A stretch of DNA of 36,039 bases from Cudoniella acicularis (Eukaryota; Ascomycota; Leotiomycetes; Helotiales; Helotiaceae): assembly GCA_013054445.1 (NCBI GenBank), contig JAAMPI010000478.1, positions 1 to 36,039 of the forward strand, written 5' to 3'. The notes beneath the pieces are model-generated. The model was not told where the DNA came from. It did not search any database and saw nothing but the letters and a program-made list of their open reading frames with translations. The translations under genes were made by a program, and so were the position numbers. Below are positions 11,082 to 20,113 of the stretch, piece by piece (within the stretch, counting starts at the first letter, position 1; every line of letters begins with the position of its first letter).

Positions 11082-11629
11082 ATGCTGGTGGTCACTCGCA
11101 AAAGAAAACGGGAGCTGGAGGCTGAGGAGAGAGAACTTGAGAGGAAGCAGAGACGCGCTGCTATGGCAAGTAAGTTATCCTGCCTTGTGGAAGTATTCAG
11201 TGGTTGACGGTTCTCGCAAACGTAAACGAGGAATCACGACTCTGGATGCCGCCTCCCGAAATCTACCTCCTCATCTTCGACTATTTTTGGGGCCACAAAT
11301 TTGGCTGCGACACTCAGAGGATTGTAGACGCCACTTCCTTGGACATCACCTGTCGAAAGTTCTACCCGATGTACTGAAGCTTACACCCGGTTCCTTTGAA
11401 ATTGTGGAGCTTTGATCAAAAGTTCACTGCCATTTATGCAGAAGTAGACGGAAGTGACGTCTATAGGGAAGCGGTATTATGATATCGACTCCAGGGTTTC
11501 ATGGAAGGTTTCTACTTTGATCGTCGGGTAAGAAAGTTCATCCGCAATCCTGTCAAGCAATTTCAAGCAATTGAAAAACACATGAGAGATGGGATGATGG
11601 GGATCTCTAGGGTAGGAAAATTGATGTGA
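11082..11629 (+). pseudogene. F-box protein remnant, array member 5
   Basis: ATG 11082 gives a basic, coiled N-terminus (TRKRKRELEAEERELERK) very like member 6, followed by a GTAAGT donor at 11170 in phase 1, the family's intron position. Downstream an F-box-like frame reads LWMPPPEIYLLIFDYFW and then ITCRKFYPMY, ending at a TGA near 11376-11378. The middle (GHKFGCDTQRIVDATSL) is longer than in paralogues. No AG between 11171 and 11231 joins the two exons in frame. The second family block survives further on in isolation (GFMEGFYFDRRVRKFI, ending at TGA near 11627-11629). Together these point to a decayed tandem copy. Confidence 0.65.
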
Positions 11630-12535
11630 AGGATAATTCTAGCGAAGGTTTTGATGGCTGGAGGCTAGAGCTCTCGCGGAACGAAAAGTGGCGACTTTTA
11701 GTAGGTGAACAGGAGACCTACTGAGTTATACCTTATGTACCTCCGTAGCATAATACTTAATTTCTTGGAAGGACAATTTTCACGTTTTACTTTGAAAGCG
11801 ATCTCCTACAGTCCTACTTTACTTTTTGTTGGAGGTAAGGTGTATATGCGGAAGAAGAGTCGACTGTTAGGTCGATAGATTCAAGTATGTGGAATAATAA
11901 TATGATTTTGACTTAAAGACTTATCTATCTACAAAGGGGTGAGCAGACTATATATACTACAAGTGTAGTTACTAGAAGCTTCTATAGCTTAGAAATCAAC
12001 GCTTATAAATCAAAGAACAACCTAGAAGATTCTACTAAGGTTTAAACTTTAAGCTTAGAATAGTGCTTATTACCTAATAATGCAACACTTTTGATCAAAA
12101 CCTCGAGAGTCAAGCCAGGCTACATCTTTCTCTTTAGCTTCCCTGAGGTGTTTTTTTTATCCTTGGTGTTGATGATCGTTGGAGTCAGTGGGTTATGTAA
12201 GGTGAAAGTCACAACATGTCAAGTCTCGACGTATTATGACTTACCACCGCACGAAACCTCCAACTGCAGAGAATCTGGAATTGACATAGCTGCTAAATCA
12301 AATTCAAGAGCTGCAGTAGCCATTTGTTCTTGCGCACAACCCGAAGGTGCAAGAGTCTTTTTTCTTTGATGCTGGAAACCTGTAGTAGTTACCATGAAAC
12401 CCCCACAGCATTTTGGTGGGAAGCTATGGCTTGTTTCGGTTGATTGCGGACATATATCTACTTATTCCCATCATTCCCTTGTTTCCAGTAGAAAGACTTT
12501 TTAAAACATACAACTGCCAACACAACACAGCAATT
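11630..12535. other. Non-coding interval
   Basis: No convincing gene. A 92-codon open frame at 12091-12369 starts with TTG, has no domain, and lies in biased sequence. The stretch 11880-12080 is AT-rich. The end is presumably the promoter of member 6. Confidence 0.45.
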
Positions 12536-13045
12536 ATGCCGATGCTGGCTCGCAAACGAAAGCGTGAACGTGACGCCGAAGAACAGGCATTTCAGCGCAA
12601 GAATGTAAAAGCATCTCTTATGTCAAGTAAAGACTTATATTATTCCCTTCAACTGCACAAAAAGCTAACAATTCTCAAAGAATACCAACACCACCAACTA
12701 ACACCACCAACTCTTTGGACACTACCCCCCGAGCTCCACCTCCAAATCTTCAAATATCTCCAAGATGACATTCTAACTGCGACATGCTTGGGTCTCACCT
12801 GCCGAAAGTTCTACCCGATCTACCGCAACTTGCATTCTGTCCCTGTGGAACTGACATCTCGGATCCTGACCGGTTTGCAGAAATGTAAAGGCTTTCGTCA
12901 AACTCGGGAGCATAACTTGAAGTTGGCTTTGCAGTTGATTCGGGGTTTTCGGCCGGTAAACTTTTACTATGATATTCAGGTGGGAAAGCTCGTGCATCGT
13001 GAGGGTGGAGTGAAGGGAGAAGGCGATGTGGGGAAGGATGAATGA
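12536..13045 (+). CDS. F-box protein, array member 6
   Basis: ATG 12536 starts MPMLARKRKRERDAEEQAF, a basic, probably nuclear-targeting N-terminus shared with member 5. The frame is open to TGA at 13043-13045 (169 aa unspliced). A likely 54-nt intron at 12627-12680 (GTAAAG donor, GCTAAC branch, CAAAG acceptor) sits at the family's phase-1 position; being a multiple of three and stop-free, it can be retained or removed without changing frame (151 aa spliced). The F-box follows: LWTLPPELHLQIFKYL, then TCLGLTCRKFYPIYRNLH. The second block is LALQLIRGFRPVNFYYD with VGKLVHREGG. The frame also extends upstream to 12413 without a good start. It appears intact and is one of the clearest F-boxes in the window. 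Confidence 0.78.
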   Translation: MPMLARKRKRERDAEEQAFQRKNVKASLMSSKDLYYSLQLHKKLTILKEYQHHQLTPPTLWTLPPELHLQIFKYLQDDILTATCLGLTCRKFYPIYRNLHSVPVELTSRILTGLQKCKGFRQTREHNLKLALQLIRGFRPVNFYYDIQVGKLVHREGGVKGEGDVGKDE

Positions 13046-13435
13046 CACTAATTGATGAGAAATGGCAGCAGGGAAGTAGAATGGAAAGGCGATTGTGACA
13101 TTTCAGAGAGGGGTGAATTTTCAGGAGTTCATGTATTTCAGAACATGGAAGACTCTTGCGTAAAATAGAGAATAGCCTCAGAGAATGTTGACACATATAC
13201 TCGAGCTTGTCATTGGAAACCGAACTGATTCAATTTCTTGTAAGAAGGTCGCCGTCCTTCTCCTGTCTGCTGATCAATGCAGAGACTTCTCTCAAGTTCC
13301 AACCCAACCCAATAAAACGCCAAAGCCAATGCGTAAAGTTGTACAAGCCCACCCCCTCCCATTTTCCTCTCCAACCAGATGCACCTCACCTGCGCCAACC
13401 CTTCCAGCTGCCAACCCATTCTCCACACACATCAT
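13046..13435. other. Non-coding interval
   Basis: No gene supported; it separates convergent genes (member 6 on + and the secreted-protein gene on -). Confidence 0.45.
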
Positions 13436-13645
13436 CTAAGCGCCCTCGGAATCCATCATAAGCCCACTACGCTTCGCCATATCCTGGATGAAATGTCTTG
13501 GCAAGCTAGTGAAAGACCGCTTTCCAGGGAGGATACACCCGTTTGCCACCGTTGGGTCTTTTTGGCATTCGGCGGTGGAGGAGATTTGTTGGGCGGCGAT
13601 GAGGGTGAAGGAGGTGAAGAGGAGGGTGATGAGTGTGAGCTTCAT
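13436..13645 (-). CDS. Small secreted protein (69 aa)
   Basis: The minus-strand frame from ATG 13645 to TAG 13438-13436 starts with a textbook signal peptide: MKLT, a hydrophobic core (LITLLFTSFTLIAA), then a likely cleavage before QQISS. The mature part is about 50 residues with two Cys (AECQK and NGCILP) and two Lys-Arg pairs (PGKR, MAKR) that could be Kex2-type sites. Upstream on the minus strand lies a TATTTATT stretch near 13773-13782, a possible TATA element. No homologue or domain is recognised. Small secreted proteins of plant-associated fungi often have this build, but an effector role is speculation, and an undetected second exon is possible. Confidence 0.55.
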   Translation of the reverse strand: MKLTLITLLFTSFTLIAAQQISSTAECQKDPTVANGCILPGKRSFTSLPRHFIQDMAKRSGLMMDSEGA

Positions 13646-14928
13646 GGTGATTGGTTTTCGGAAGGCAGTTGAATTTGGTAGTCTTGTTTATGTAATTGGG
13701 CGGAAAGAAAAGAGCAGATGATGTCTTTTTTGGTGGCTTTTTGTGTGAAGTGAGGAAGGATATGGATTGCAGGAATAAATAAACGGATGGGATGGTGCAC
13801 CTTATGTAGGCAGTTGTCCTATCCTTAGATTATCAGGATAACGCAGTGGAGGTGAGAATAATCCTTTGCGCTCCTGCGAGCCCAAATTCAAGATTAGAAG
13901 CGCCCTTCTTATGAAGGGCCTCGGTCGTGGTGCGCTTAGATTTAAAATAAGCCTCTTCCTTCACGCTACTTTGCACCAGGGTGAGATTAAACGACGCTCA
14001 GGGGTTGATGCGCCAGAAAATTCATTCAGGACTCCGGACTGCGCATGTTGAGCTCAGAAATACGCATGTCTGGAGTGTATCTGGAGGTCACATCCCTTTT
14101 CTAATTCATTAATTTTCTATTTCAATTATATAGTTATTATTGATTTACTGCAAAAGAAGAATGTCGCTAAGTTTAAAAGGTGTGCGCAGGATGAGGCGCG
14201 AGGTGAAAGCGACTCATGAAGCCTGAAGCTTAGGGGGGGGTCGAGGCACAATCACGAGACACAAATTTCTTTCGGTGCGAGCTTTAATAATTTATGCTTC
14301 AATATATCCGTTTTAGAATAGAAATTGAAAATTAAATTTGATACTTGTAGACTAGAAAACCTGGTAATAAGGTTAAAATCAATTATATATCCCGAAGGAG
14401 TGGATATGTCATCGTAAAACGCTGAGGCGGAGTGAGTCACTTATTTATAGTTATGGGGCAAGCTTAAAGTACCTACGTATTGTGAAGGTAACGCATTTCA
14501 GTTGTTACACGTTGCGCCACTGCGTGCTCCTTTGAAATCTAAAACGTTCATCCCACCTCAGTTTAGAGGAAGGGATGTGGTTGGCTGATCATTCAGATGA
14601 ATGTCATTGAAGGATTCGCCGCAGAGAAAACATGCGCGCTCAGCCACGATGTTCCCCAGTTTTAACCACTACGACGGGTAAGAAGGAGGCTCACCCGCAT
14701 AACAGCATGCTGAGTTAAATTTTTGGTTTGCTAACTGGACGGCCGGATTGTTAAAGTACGTACTTGGAAAAAAAAAAGTCGAAAAAATCTTAAGTTCCTC
14801 AACTCAAAGGCGAGTTTGCCCGAAGACGTCGTGCAGGTTTACGCGTGGAGGCGTTCAATATATACTCCCGAAGTCCGATAGATTCCTTCTTTCAACCGCT
14901 TCATGGGCGGACATGAAGTATTTCAAAA
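13646..14928. other. Non-coding interval, promoter region of the acyltransferase gene
   Basis: No gene supported in 1.3 kb. A perfect short hairpin GCCCTTC-TTAT-GAAGGGC lies near 13903-13920. An AATATATA box near 14857-14866 sits about 65 bases before the acyltransferase ATG and is a plausible TATA element. Several upstream ATGs in other frames are ignored. Confidence 0.45.
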
Positions 14929-16056
14929 ATGGATTTCGCTATTCAAGTTCTTCTTACGACCTCATCACTATGTCTCCTGAGCACGACAGCCCTCAAAACT
15001 CCCCTCAACACACGTATTTTCCTGCTACCTCCACTCATTATTTCCTCTTATTACGCCCTCTCTGTCGCAGCCGAATTACCTTACACAATATCCCACCGAT
15101 ACGCGCTATCAGTAATACTGTACATATTACATAATTTCTCCATTTTGTATCTTCCCAAATACCAACTTGAGAGAAGAACATGGAAAGAAGCCTGGTACAT
15201 GCAATTTAATGGCCGCTGGCTTTTCAGTCCCCGAAGTACCGCTTTCCCTTCCGCTTCCGCTAAATCCTCACGCAGCAAGGGAAAAGTCTCAGTAGAGGTC
15301 CAACACATCGTTCAGACACGGAAATCAAAATTCATCGCAGCAATTCTAATATACATTTTCATGTGCCTCTACTACGATATTCTCGACCTCGCCACTCTCC
15401 TCGAACCGGGACAGGGCAAAAACCCCGCCATACAAACAACATTCATCCGCCGCCTGCTCTTCCCCTCCACTTCCCCGGAAATCCCAATCACTACCCGTGA
15501 ACTTCTCTCCCGTTCTTGGCACACCATCGGCACTTTCATCATCGAACCTTTGATCTTAACTTCCATACACCACATCTTCGCCATTCTCTCCATCTCTTTA
15601 GGTCTCGATAGTGCTGCCGACTGGCCTCAATTTTTCGGCGATATTACGGAATGCTATACGGTTCGGAACTTCTGGGGAAAGTTTTGGCATCGCATGATTT
15701 ATCGGTGTACGACTTGTTACACAGTATTGATTTGTGATGTCATTTTCGGAGGGCATGAGAAGGATGGTGTAAGGAGGAATAGAGGGGAGGTGGAAAGATT
15801 GGTGAGGAATTGGTTTGTTTTTGTAGCGTCAGCGGTGGTGCATGCCGTTGCGACTGTCGTGGTGAATGGAAAGGGGACTTGGTCATGGGGGGAGTTTATT
15901 TGGTTCTCAGCTCAGCCGCTTGCTTTTGCGGCTGAGAGTGCGGTGTTCGGGGTTTGGCGCGGACTTGGGATGAAGAGTCCAGTGTTTGAGAGGATCGCGG
16001 GGTATTTGTGGGTGTTTCTGTTCTTCTTTTGGTCGTTGCCTAAGAAGATATTGTAG
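14929..16056 (+). CDS. Membrane-bound O-acyltransferase, wax-synthase-like (MBOAT_2 type)
   Basis: Single-exon frame, 375 aa, from ATG 14929 (AAAATGG context). Several hydrophobic segments are spread along it (about 7-26, 28-46, 58-76, 134-152, 201-223, 262-275, 294-312, 355-370), as expected of an integral ER-type membrane enzyme. The signature region is at 232-258: WPQFFGDITECYTVRNFW then GKFWHRMIYR, the pattern of fungal wax-synthase-domain acyltransferases. The conserved His of the MBOAT fold is probably H305 in SAVVHAVAT. Relatives transfer acyl groups, often acetyl, to terpenoid or other secondary metabolites, or make wax esters. The substrate cannot be told from sequence. No biosynthetic backbone gene is adjacent; neighbours are F-box genes. 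It appears intact. Confidence 0.85.
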   Translation: MDFAIQVLLTTSSLCLLSTTALKTPLNTRIFLLPPLIISSYYALSVAAELPYTISHRYALSVILYILHNFSILYLPKYQLERRTWKEAWYMQFNGRWLFSPRSTAFPSASAKSSRSKGKVSVEVQHIVQTRKSKFIAAILIYIFMCLYYDILDLATLLEPGQGKNPAIQTTFIRRLLFPSTSPEIPITTRELLSRSWHTIGTFIIEPLILTSIHHIFAILSISLGLDSAADWPQFFGDITECYTVRNFWGKFWHRMIYRCTTCYTVLICDVIFGGHEKDGVRRNRGEVERLVRNWFVFVASAVVHAVATVVVNGKGTWSWGEFIWFSAQPLAFAAESAVFGVWRGLGMKSPVFERIAGYLWVFLFFFWSLPKKIL

Positions 16057-16501
16057 AATCTACAAGTGAACATTGATATTCTTCGTTGAAAAATAACTTC
16101 TCCTATCAATTTAGAATTTTAATTCTTGTGAGTGTGCCTCCGGTTGAGTGAATGGAATTCACCGGAATTCACCGGTTTTATTTGAACTCATTCCCAATTA
16201 TTATCAGCTCTTGAATGGAAATCGCATCAACTACTTCGTATAAGAACTTAATACGTTGCTTTTAGGTTTCACAGATACTTATCTTACTAATAATTCAAAG
16301 CGCTTTCTGGCTAATCGCATGGCTTCTTTCAACTAGAAACTTCCCCTGCCTGAACTCATTGACCAATCATAGGTTTCCCGAGTTTTGGTACCCAACCGAG
16401 GCTAGGCAGCAGAAGTCAACCACATGACACAGCCTACACTCTAACAACCTCGAAATAACTCTCCTCTCGAGCGCAAAATCGAGACCAAAATAAACATCGC
16501 G
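16057..16501. other. Non-coding interval
   Basis: 3' region of the acyltransferase gene and upstream region of F-box member 7. A short tandem GGAATTCACC duplication occurs near 16155-16175. No gene supported. Confidence 0.45.
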
Positions 16502-17042
16502 ATGGTGAAGCGAAAGGACAACAACGTTTTCCGGGGAGACAGCAATAAACGAAGACGAGGTCGGAGATATATTTCTTTCGGCGTCGGGATTTGAGAAGCA
16601 TCTAATAATCTCTCTAGTCCTCCCTCCACCAGCTGCAAACATCCTAAATCCACCTCCAAGGACTGAGAAGACAGGTGAATTCAGCTACCTCGCTCCCTAA
16701 ATCTAAAATCTCATCCCTGACCACTCAACAGGTCCCCTCACTCTACAAACTCTCCCCCTCGACATCCACCACGTCATCCTCGACTTCCTCAGCCCCGTCA
16801 GCTCCACATGTCTTGGTCTCACCTGCAAGACCTTTTACCCCATTCACCGGGCTCGACACGGCACTGTTCCTCTGCTTTTCGGCTCGCCGGATCGCGAGTG
16901 CAGCTATCATCTTGTTTGCTCCGAGACGTGTTTTGGAACCGGGTATGTGGAGTTGTGGAGGTTTTTGGAGGATTGGCTTGGACGGAGGAAGGAATTGAGG
17001 GGGACGAAACCGGTGTTTTCCGCATGCGGCACGCCGAATTGA
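16502..17042 (+). CDS. F-box protein, array member 7 (start uncertain, possibly broken)
   Basis: Exon 2 (16732-17042) is clean: GPLTLQTLPLDIHHVILDFL, then STCLGLTCKTFYPIHRARHG, ending with a short form of the family C-terminus (YVELWRFLEDWLGRRKEL) and TGA at 17040-17042. The intron 16675-16731 (57 nt; GTGAAT donor, CTGACC branch, CAACAG acceptor) is in the conserved phase-1 position. The upstream exon frame is open from about 16510 to 16674 (DEVGDIFLSASGFEKHL) but has no ATG. The only nearby ATG, 16502 (MVKRKDNN, like the basic N-termini of members 5 and 6), is one frame off and runs into a stop. Either a single-base indel broke the first exon or another exon exists upstream. The F-box itself is confidently assigned; integrity of the gene is not. 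Confidence 0.6.
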
Positions 17043-17330
17043 GTGTCGAGAGGAGGCTCTGGTCGTTTGTCTGAAAACGAGAGTTTAAGGGCTGTTTTTG
17101 AAGACTTGTAAGGAATATCAATCTTTTCACACAAAGATTCAACGATCATTCTTCTTAAATGAGAAAGAAGTTCAAGGCACAAACTAGCTACTTAGTGCAA
17201 CGATTATACAAAAACTAAATATGACATTACATCCGACGAAGTGTTCTCTTCGACCTCTTTATACCACGGAATCTAAATTCTCCAAGAAAGATGCAGGAAC
17301 AATTCCAGACTCGCCATGAGGTTGAGTAAC

Positions 17331-18648
17331 CTACCAGCCGTCTTGAGAACTATCGTCAAGAATCTCAAGAACATCATTTGCTGCAAACTCAAGCTCCTCC
17401 TCCGACTCTGACTTGAAGCTGAACTTCTCTTTGACATGGCGGTAGTATGCTGGTGGGGCTGGCGCTGCTGGAGGAGGCCTTCGATGAAATTTTTGTTGTG
17501 TTGCGGATGAAGGCTGTGTGTAGCTCGATTCGAATTTCTTTAGAAATGGCATCGATTGCTGAAGCTTGGGATCACAGATGATGTAGCTAGGCAATTTATC
17601 CGTAAGTCCTAACCCATTCCCTGTCGCAGCCTTCCAGAACTTCCTTGTTTTTTCCGAGTACCTGATGCTACTCCAATCCAGTTCTCGATCCCACAAACAC
17701 CTTATCTTGACTCCATGTAGTCCTTCGAGCCACTGAGCCAGGTATCCCTCACTCGATTCGCAAATCATCATAACGTCTCCTGGGTAGAGATTGAGGCCAT
17801 TTCCAATAGTCCAGGCGTAGAGATACCGACCAGCATCTTGTTGAGCATCAAAGTTTCGCTCATGTCCATAGTTGACATACAAGCGTGCACCACCCAGCCT
17901 CGCAAACGGGAACCACCATGTTGTAACCCTGGGCAGTAACTTGTCCATAGGTTGCGGAAATCCCTTCTCCTCCAAAACCGAAGTCATGTCCATCCAGGCG
18001 TCTTCTGCAACTTTTTTTCCGCTTCCAATGGCTCCCCATACAATGTCAGCTTCTGATCAACTCCAGTTGAATCTTGGTTAAAAGATTCCACGGGCGAGTC
18101 TGGCTCTTGTAATAAGCCAGCGCATGATCCATCATTTCAAGAAGTGGTGTATTTTTGGCTGGAATGGGGATGTAGCCCCAACTCATGTCGTCGAGCACGC
18201 CGCAGCCAAAGCCACGGTAGATGTGTTACGGGTAGCATTCAGCGCAGAACGCCACGGCGCATGTAATGGTGTATTGCATCTTCTCACCGAGCTCGTCAAA
18301 GGAGTCTCGCAGTAAGTGCAATTCCATATAAAGTGCTTGCCGAACGGCATTTCTTCCAGCCGGGAGCACCGACTGGTCAATGACTTCTAGAGCTAAGATT
18401 CGCTGGCCAAGGGTGGAGAGGAGCAGGAAAAGCTCGTCGATGAGCATGGCTCTGATGGCGGTAAGGTCGACCGGGGCCTCTTTCGATTTGATGGCTGTGT
18501 ATGTGGTTTTTGTGGGAGCGTTGGCTTAGGCTTGAAGCGCACATCTCTGGTGTCTTGCGTCCCGTTTCTCTTTCCATTCAGAAATAGCGCTTGATGCGTT
18601 GAGGGCTGAGCAAAAGATTGCGATGCCCGCAGTAATAAGATCAGCCAT
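17331..18648 (-). pseudogene. Disrupted gene of unknown family (large C-terminal frame intact)
   Basis: Read on the minus strand, ATG 18648 opens MADLITAGIAIFCSAL and then SSAISEWKEKRDARHQ. This frame is interrupted by TAA at 18528-18526 (after ALQA) and TAA at 18228-18226 (after CAECYP), but clear protein-like sequence continues between and after them (MLIDELFLLLSTLGQRILAL, then DDMSWGYIPIPAKNTPLLE). Coding character then moves to a second frame (EPDSPVESFNQDSTGVD, LTLYGEPLEAEKKL) and a third, which runs as a 220-codon open frame from 17993 to 17331 (TWWFPFARLGGARLYVNYG, YAWTIGNGLNLYPGD, then a Pro-rich linker and an acidic C-terminus). I do not recognise the family. Both stops could derive from CAA by C to T change. 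At least two frame changes plus two stops argue for a dead gene; a shorter gene using only the 220-codon frame cannot be excluded. Confidence 0.6.
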
Positions 18649-19695
18649 TGTTTTGACTATCTTGAATCTCTTCTTTAGGAATCAAGTCCGCTATGTATTT
18701 CTAGCAAGGATGAAAGGCTAATATATATGATCAGATGAGTAGATGCTCAACCGCTTAGGTAATCAATTCCTGAATGTGAAAACGATATATGGAAAAGATG
18801 TTTTCAGATTTCAAGAGTCTTCAGCATTCAGCCTCCGTTTTTATAAAGGATCGTCTGCTATATTTCCCGTGTCGGTTGGCATGACAGTGGCCGTGATCAC
18901 AGTCGGGCTGAGTATGTCAAACCATAAAGTCTTAGAAGCCACAAAACGTGGAACGAGAAGCTCTTGATATTTGTTTCAGTTTCGATCGCCAAACCTATTA
19001 TAAAATGCCCGTTCAGACCTTTGGGTGCCATTACATTGAACAGAACTTTTACCAGGAGATAAAGCTCCCCAGAAGCGCCTTGGTCTCCTGTTGCTCCGCC
19101 TCACGTGTTTCTACATCACGTGATAATGAGTAAATTTCGATCTTCAAGTTCGTTGATGTGATATGAATTTGGGAGAAAAATGAGTTTAGAAGTTTTTTGC
19201 TATCATTCATTATAGGAAAATTAATTTAGTCCTCAAAAGTCAAGTTCTACGACTAAAGCTGTGTGTATCGTAAACTTACCTTTTAATCACGTGTTTTGCG
19301 GCGAGAACACTTCGAAAGTTAAGCAGGTCAGCATAAGCTAGGTTTAAATAGTTAATTCTATGACATTCGGTGAGTGCTTTGAAGATACGTCACTTGGAAT
19401 TTGGGATAGTCATGAGTAGCTATTTAAATATTTGGAAGTGTTCTTTCACGAATCAGAATCACGATCTCGTCTAGGGAACCAACATCTCGTACAAACCGGT
19501 GCAACTATACAGGGATCCTCATGGCTCAATCTTATTCCAACGACATTTGGTGCCGGTTTAGGCATCGGCAATCCATTCTTTCTTTCTAAACCCTATAGTA
19601 AGGCATATTGTATTTTCAACTTGAATACTTCTGCCCCTGCAGTTCCATTTCGGGTTAACGCGAAATTCTCTCCAAGAAGAAACACATCACTTGCA
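18649..19695. other. Non-coding interval
   Basis: No gene supported. Open frames here are short, start at poor positions and carry no motifs. The 3' half is the upstream region of F-box member 8. Confidence 0.45.
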
Positions 19696-20113
19696 ATGGA
19701 AGATTTAGCGAAGCCAGGCCTTCCAATGTTATATAAAAGCGATGAAAGTGAGCATTCTCACTTTCCCTATCACCATACATATAAACTAAGCTCTTTCTAG
19801 AATTTTCCAGTCTAAACTACGTACCCCCGACACTCAGCACCCTCCCTCCAGAGCTGCACCTCGAAGTCTTCGATCTCTTCGACCCCGTAAGTTCCATCTG
19901 CCTCGGCCTCACAGAAAATAATCTCTACGCTGTCCACAAAGGCAAGCATAAAAAAGTCGCGTTAGACGAGGCGTATATTATACACGGGACAAGAATAATA
20001 ACATAAGGTGTTTACAATACAGCCTGAGATTTCTGTTAAAAGAGTGGGTGGGCCGTTTGCTTCTGAATGGAGAGAGGACAGGGCTTTGTATTCCATATGG
20101 TAGCTGTCGATAA
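19696..20113 (+). pseudogene. F-box protein, array member 8 (truncated)
   Basis: ATG 19696 gives a 17-codon first exon (MEDLAKPGLPMLYKSDE), then a 53-nt intron 19748-19800 (GTGAGC donor, AACTAAG branch, TTCTAG acceptor) in the family's phase 1. Exon 2 encodes STLPPELHLEVFDLFDPV and then SICLGLTENNLYAVHKGKH, a good F-box, and stops at TAA 20004-20006, giving only 85 aa. A family-like C-terminal block follows in another frame (LRFLLKEWVGRLLLNGER), ending at TAA 20111-20113; it parallels the LWRFLEDWLGRRKEL end of member 7. This suggests a frameshift cut off the C-terminus. An 85-residue F-box-only protein could still be made. Confidence 0.65.

Noticed and set aside
12091..12369. 92-codon open frame with a hydrophobic start
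   Set aside because: It starts at TTG, has no domain, no intron signals and no good ATG; it reads as chance.
13866..14051. 61-codon frame with a hairpin near its start
   Set aside because: Atypical start, no domain, no conserved features; the hairpin alone is not evidence of an RNA gene.
19270..19345. Sequence resembling part of a 5S rRNA (AAGTTAAGCAGGTCAG)
   Set aside because: Only a short word matches; the rest does not align with a fungal 5S rRNA and no helix I pairing is visible.
19432..19800. Longer open frame upstream of F-box member 8
   Set aside because: It runs through the intron of the F-box gene; the internal ATG 19696 with the GTGAGC donor gives the family structure and is preferred.
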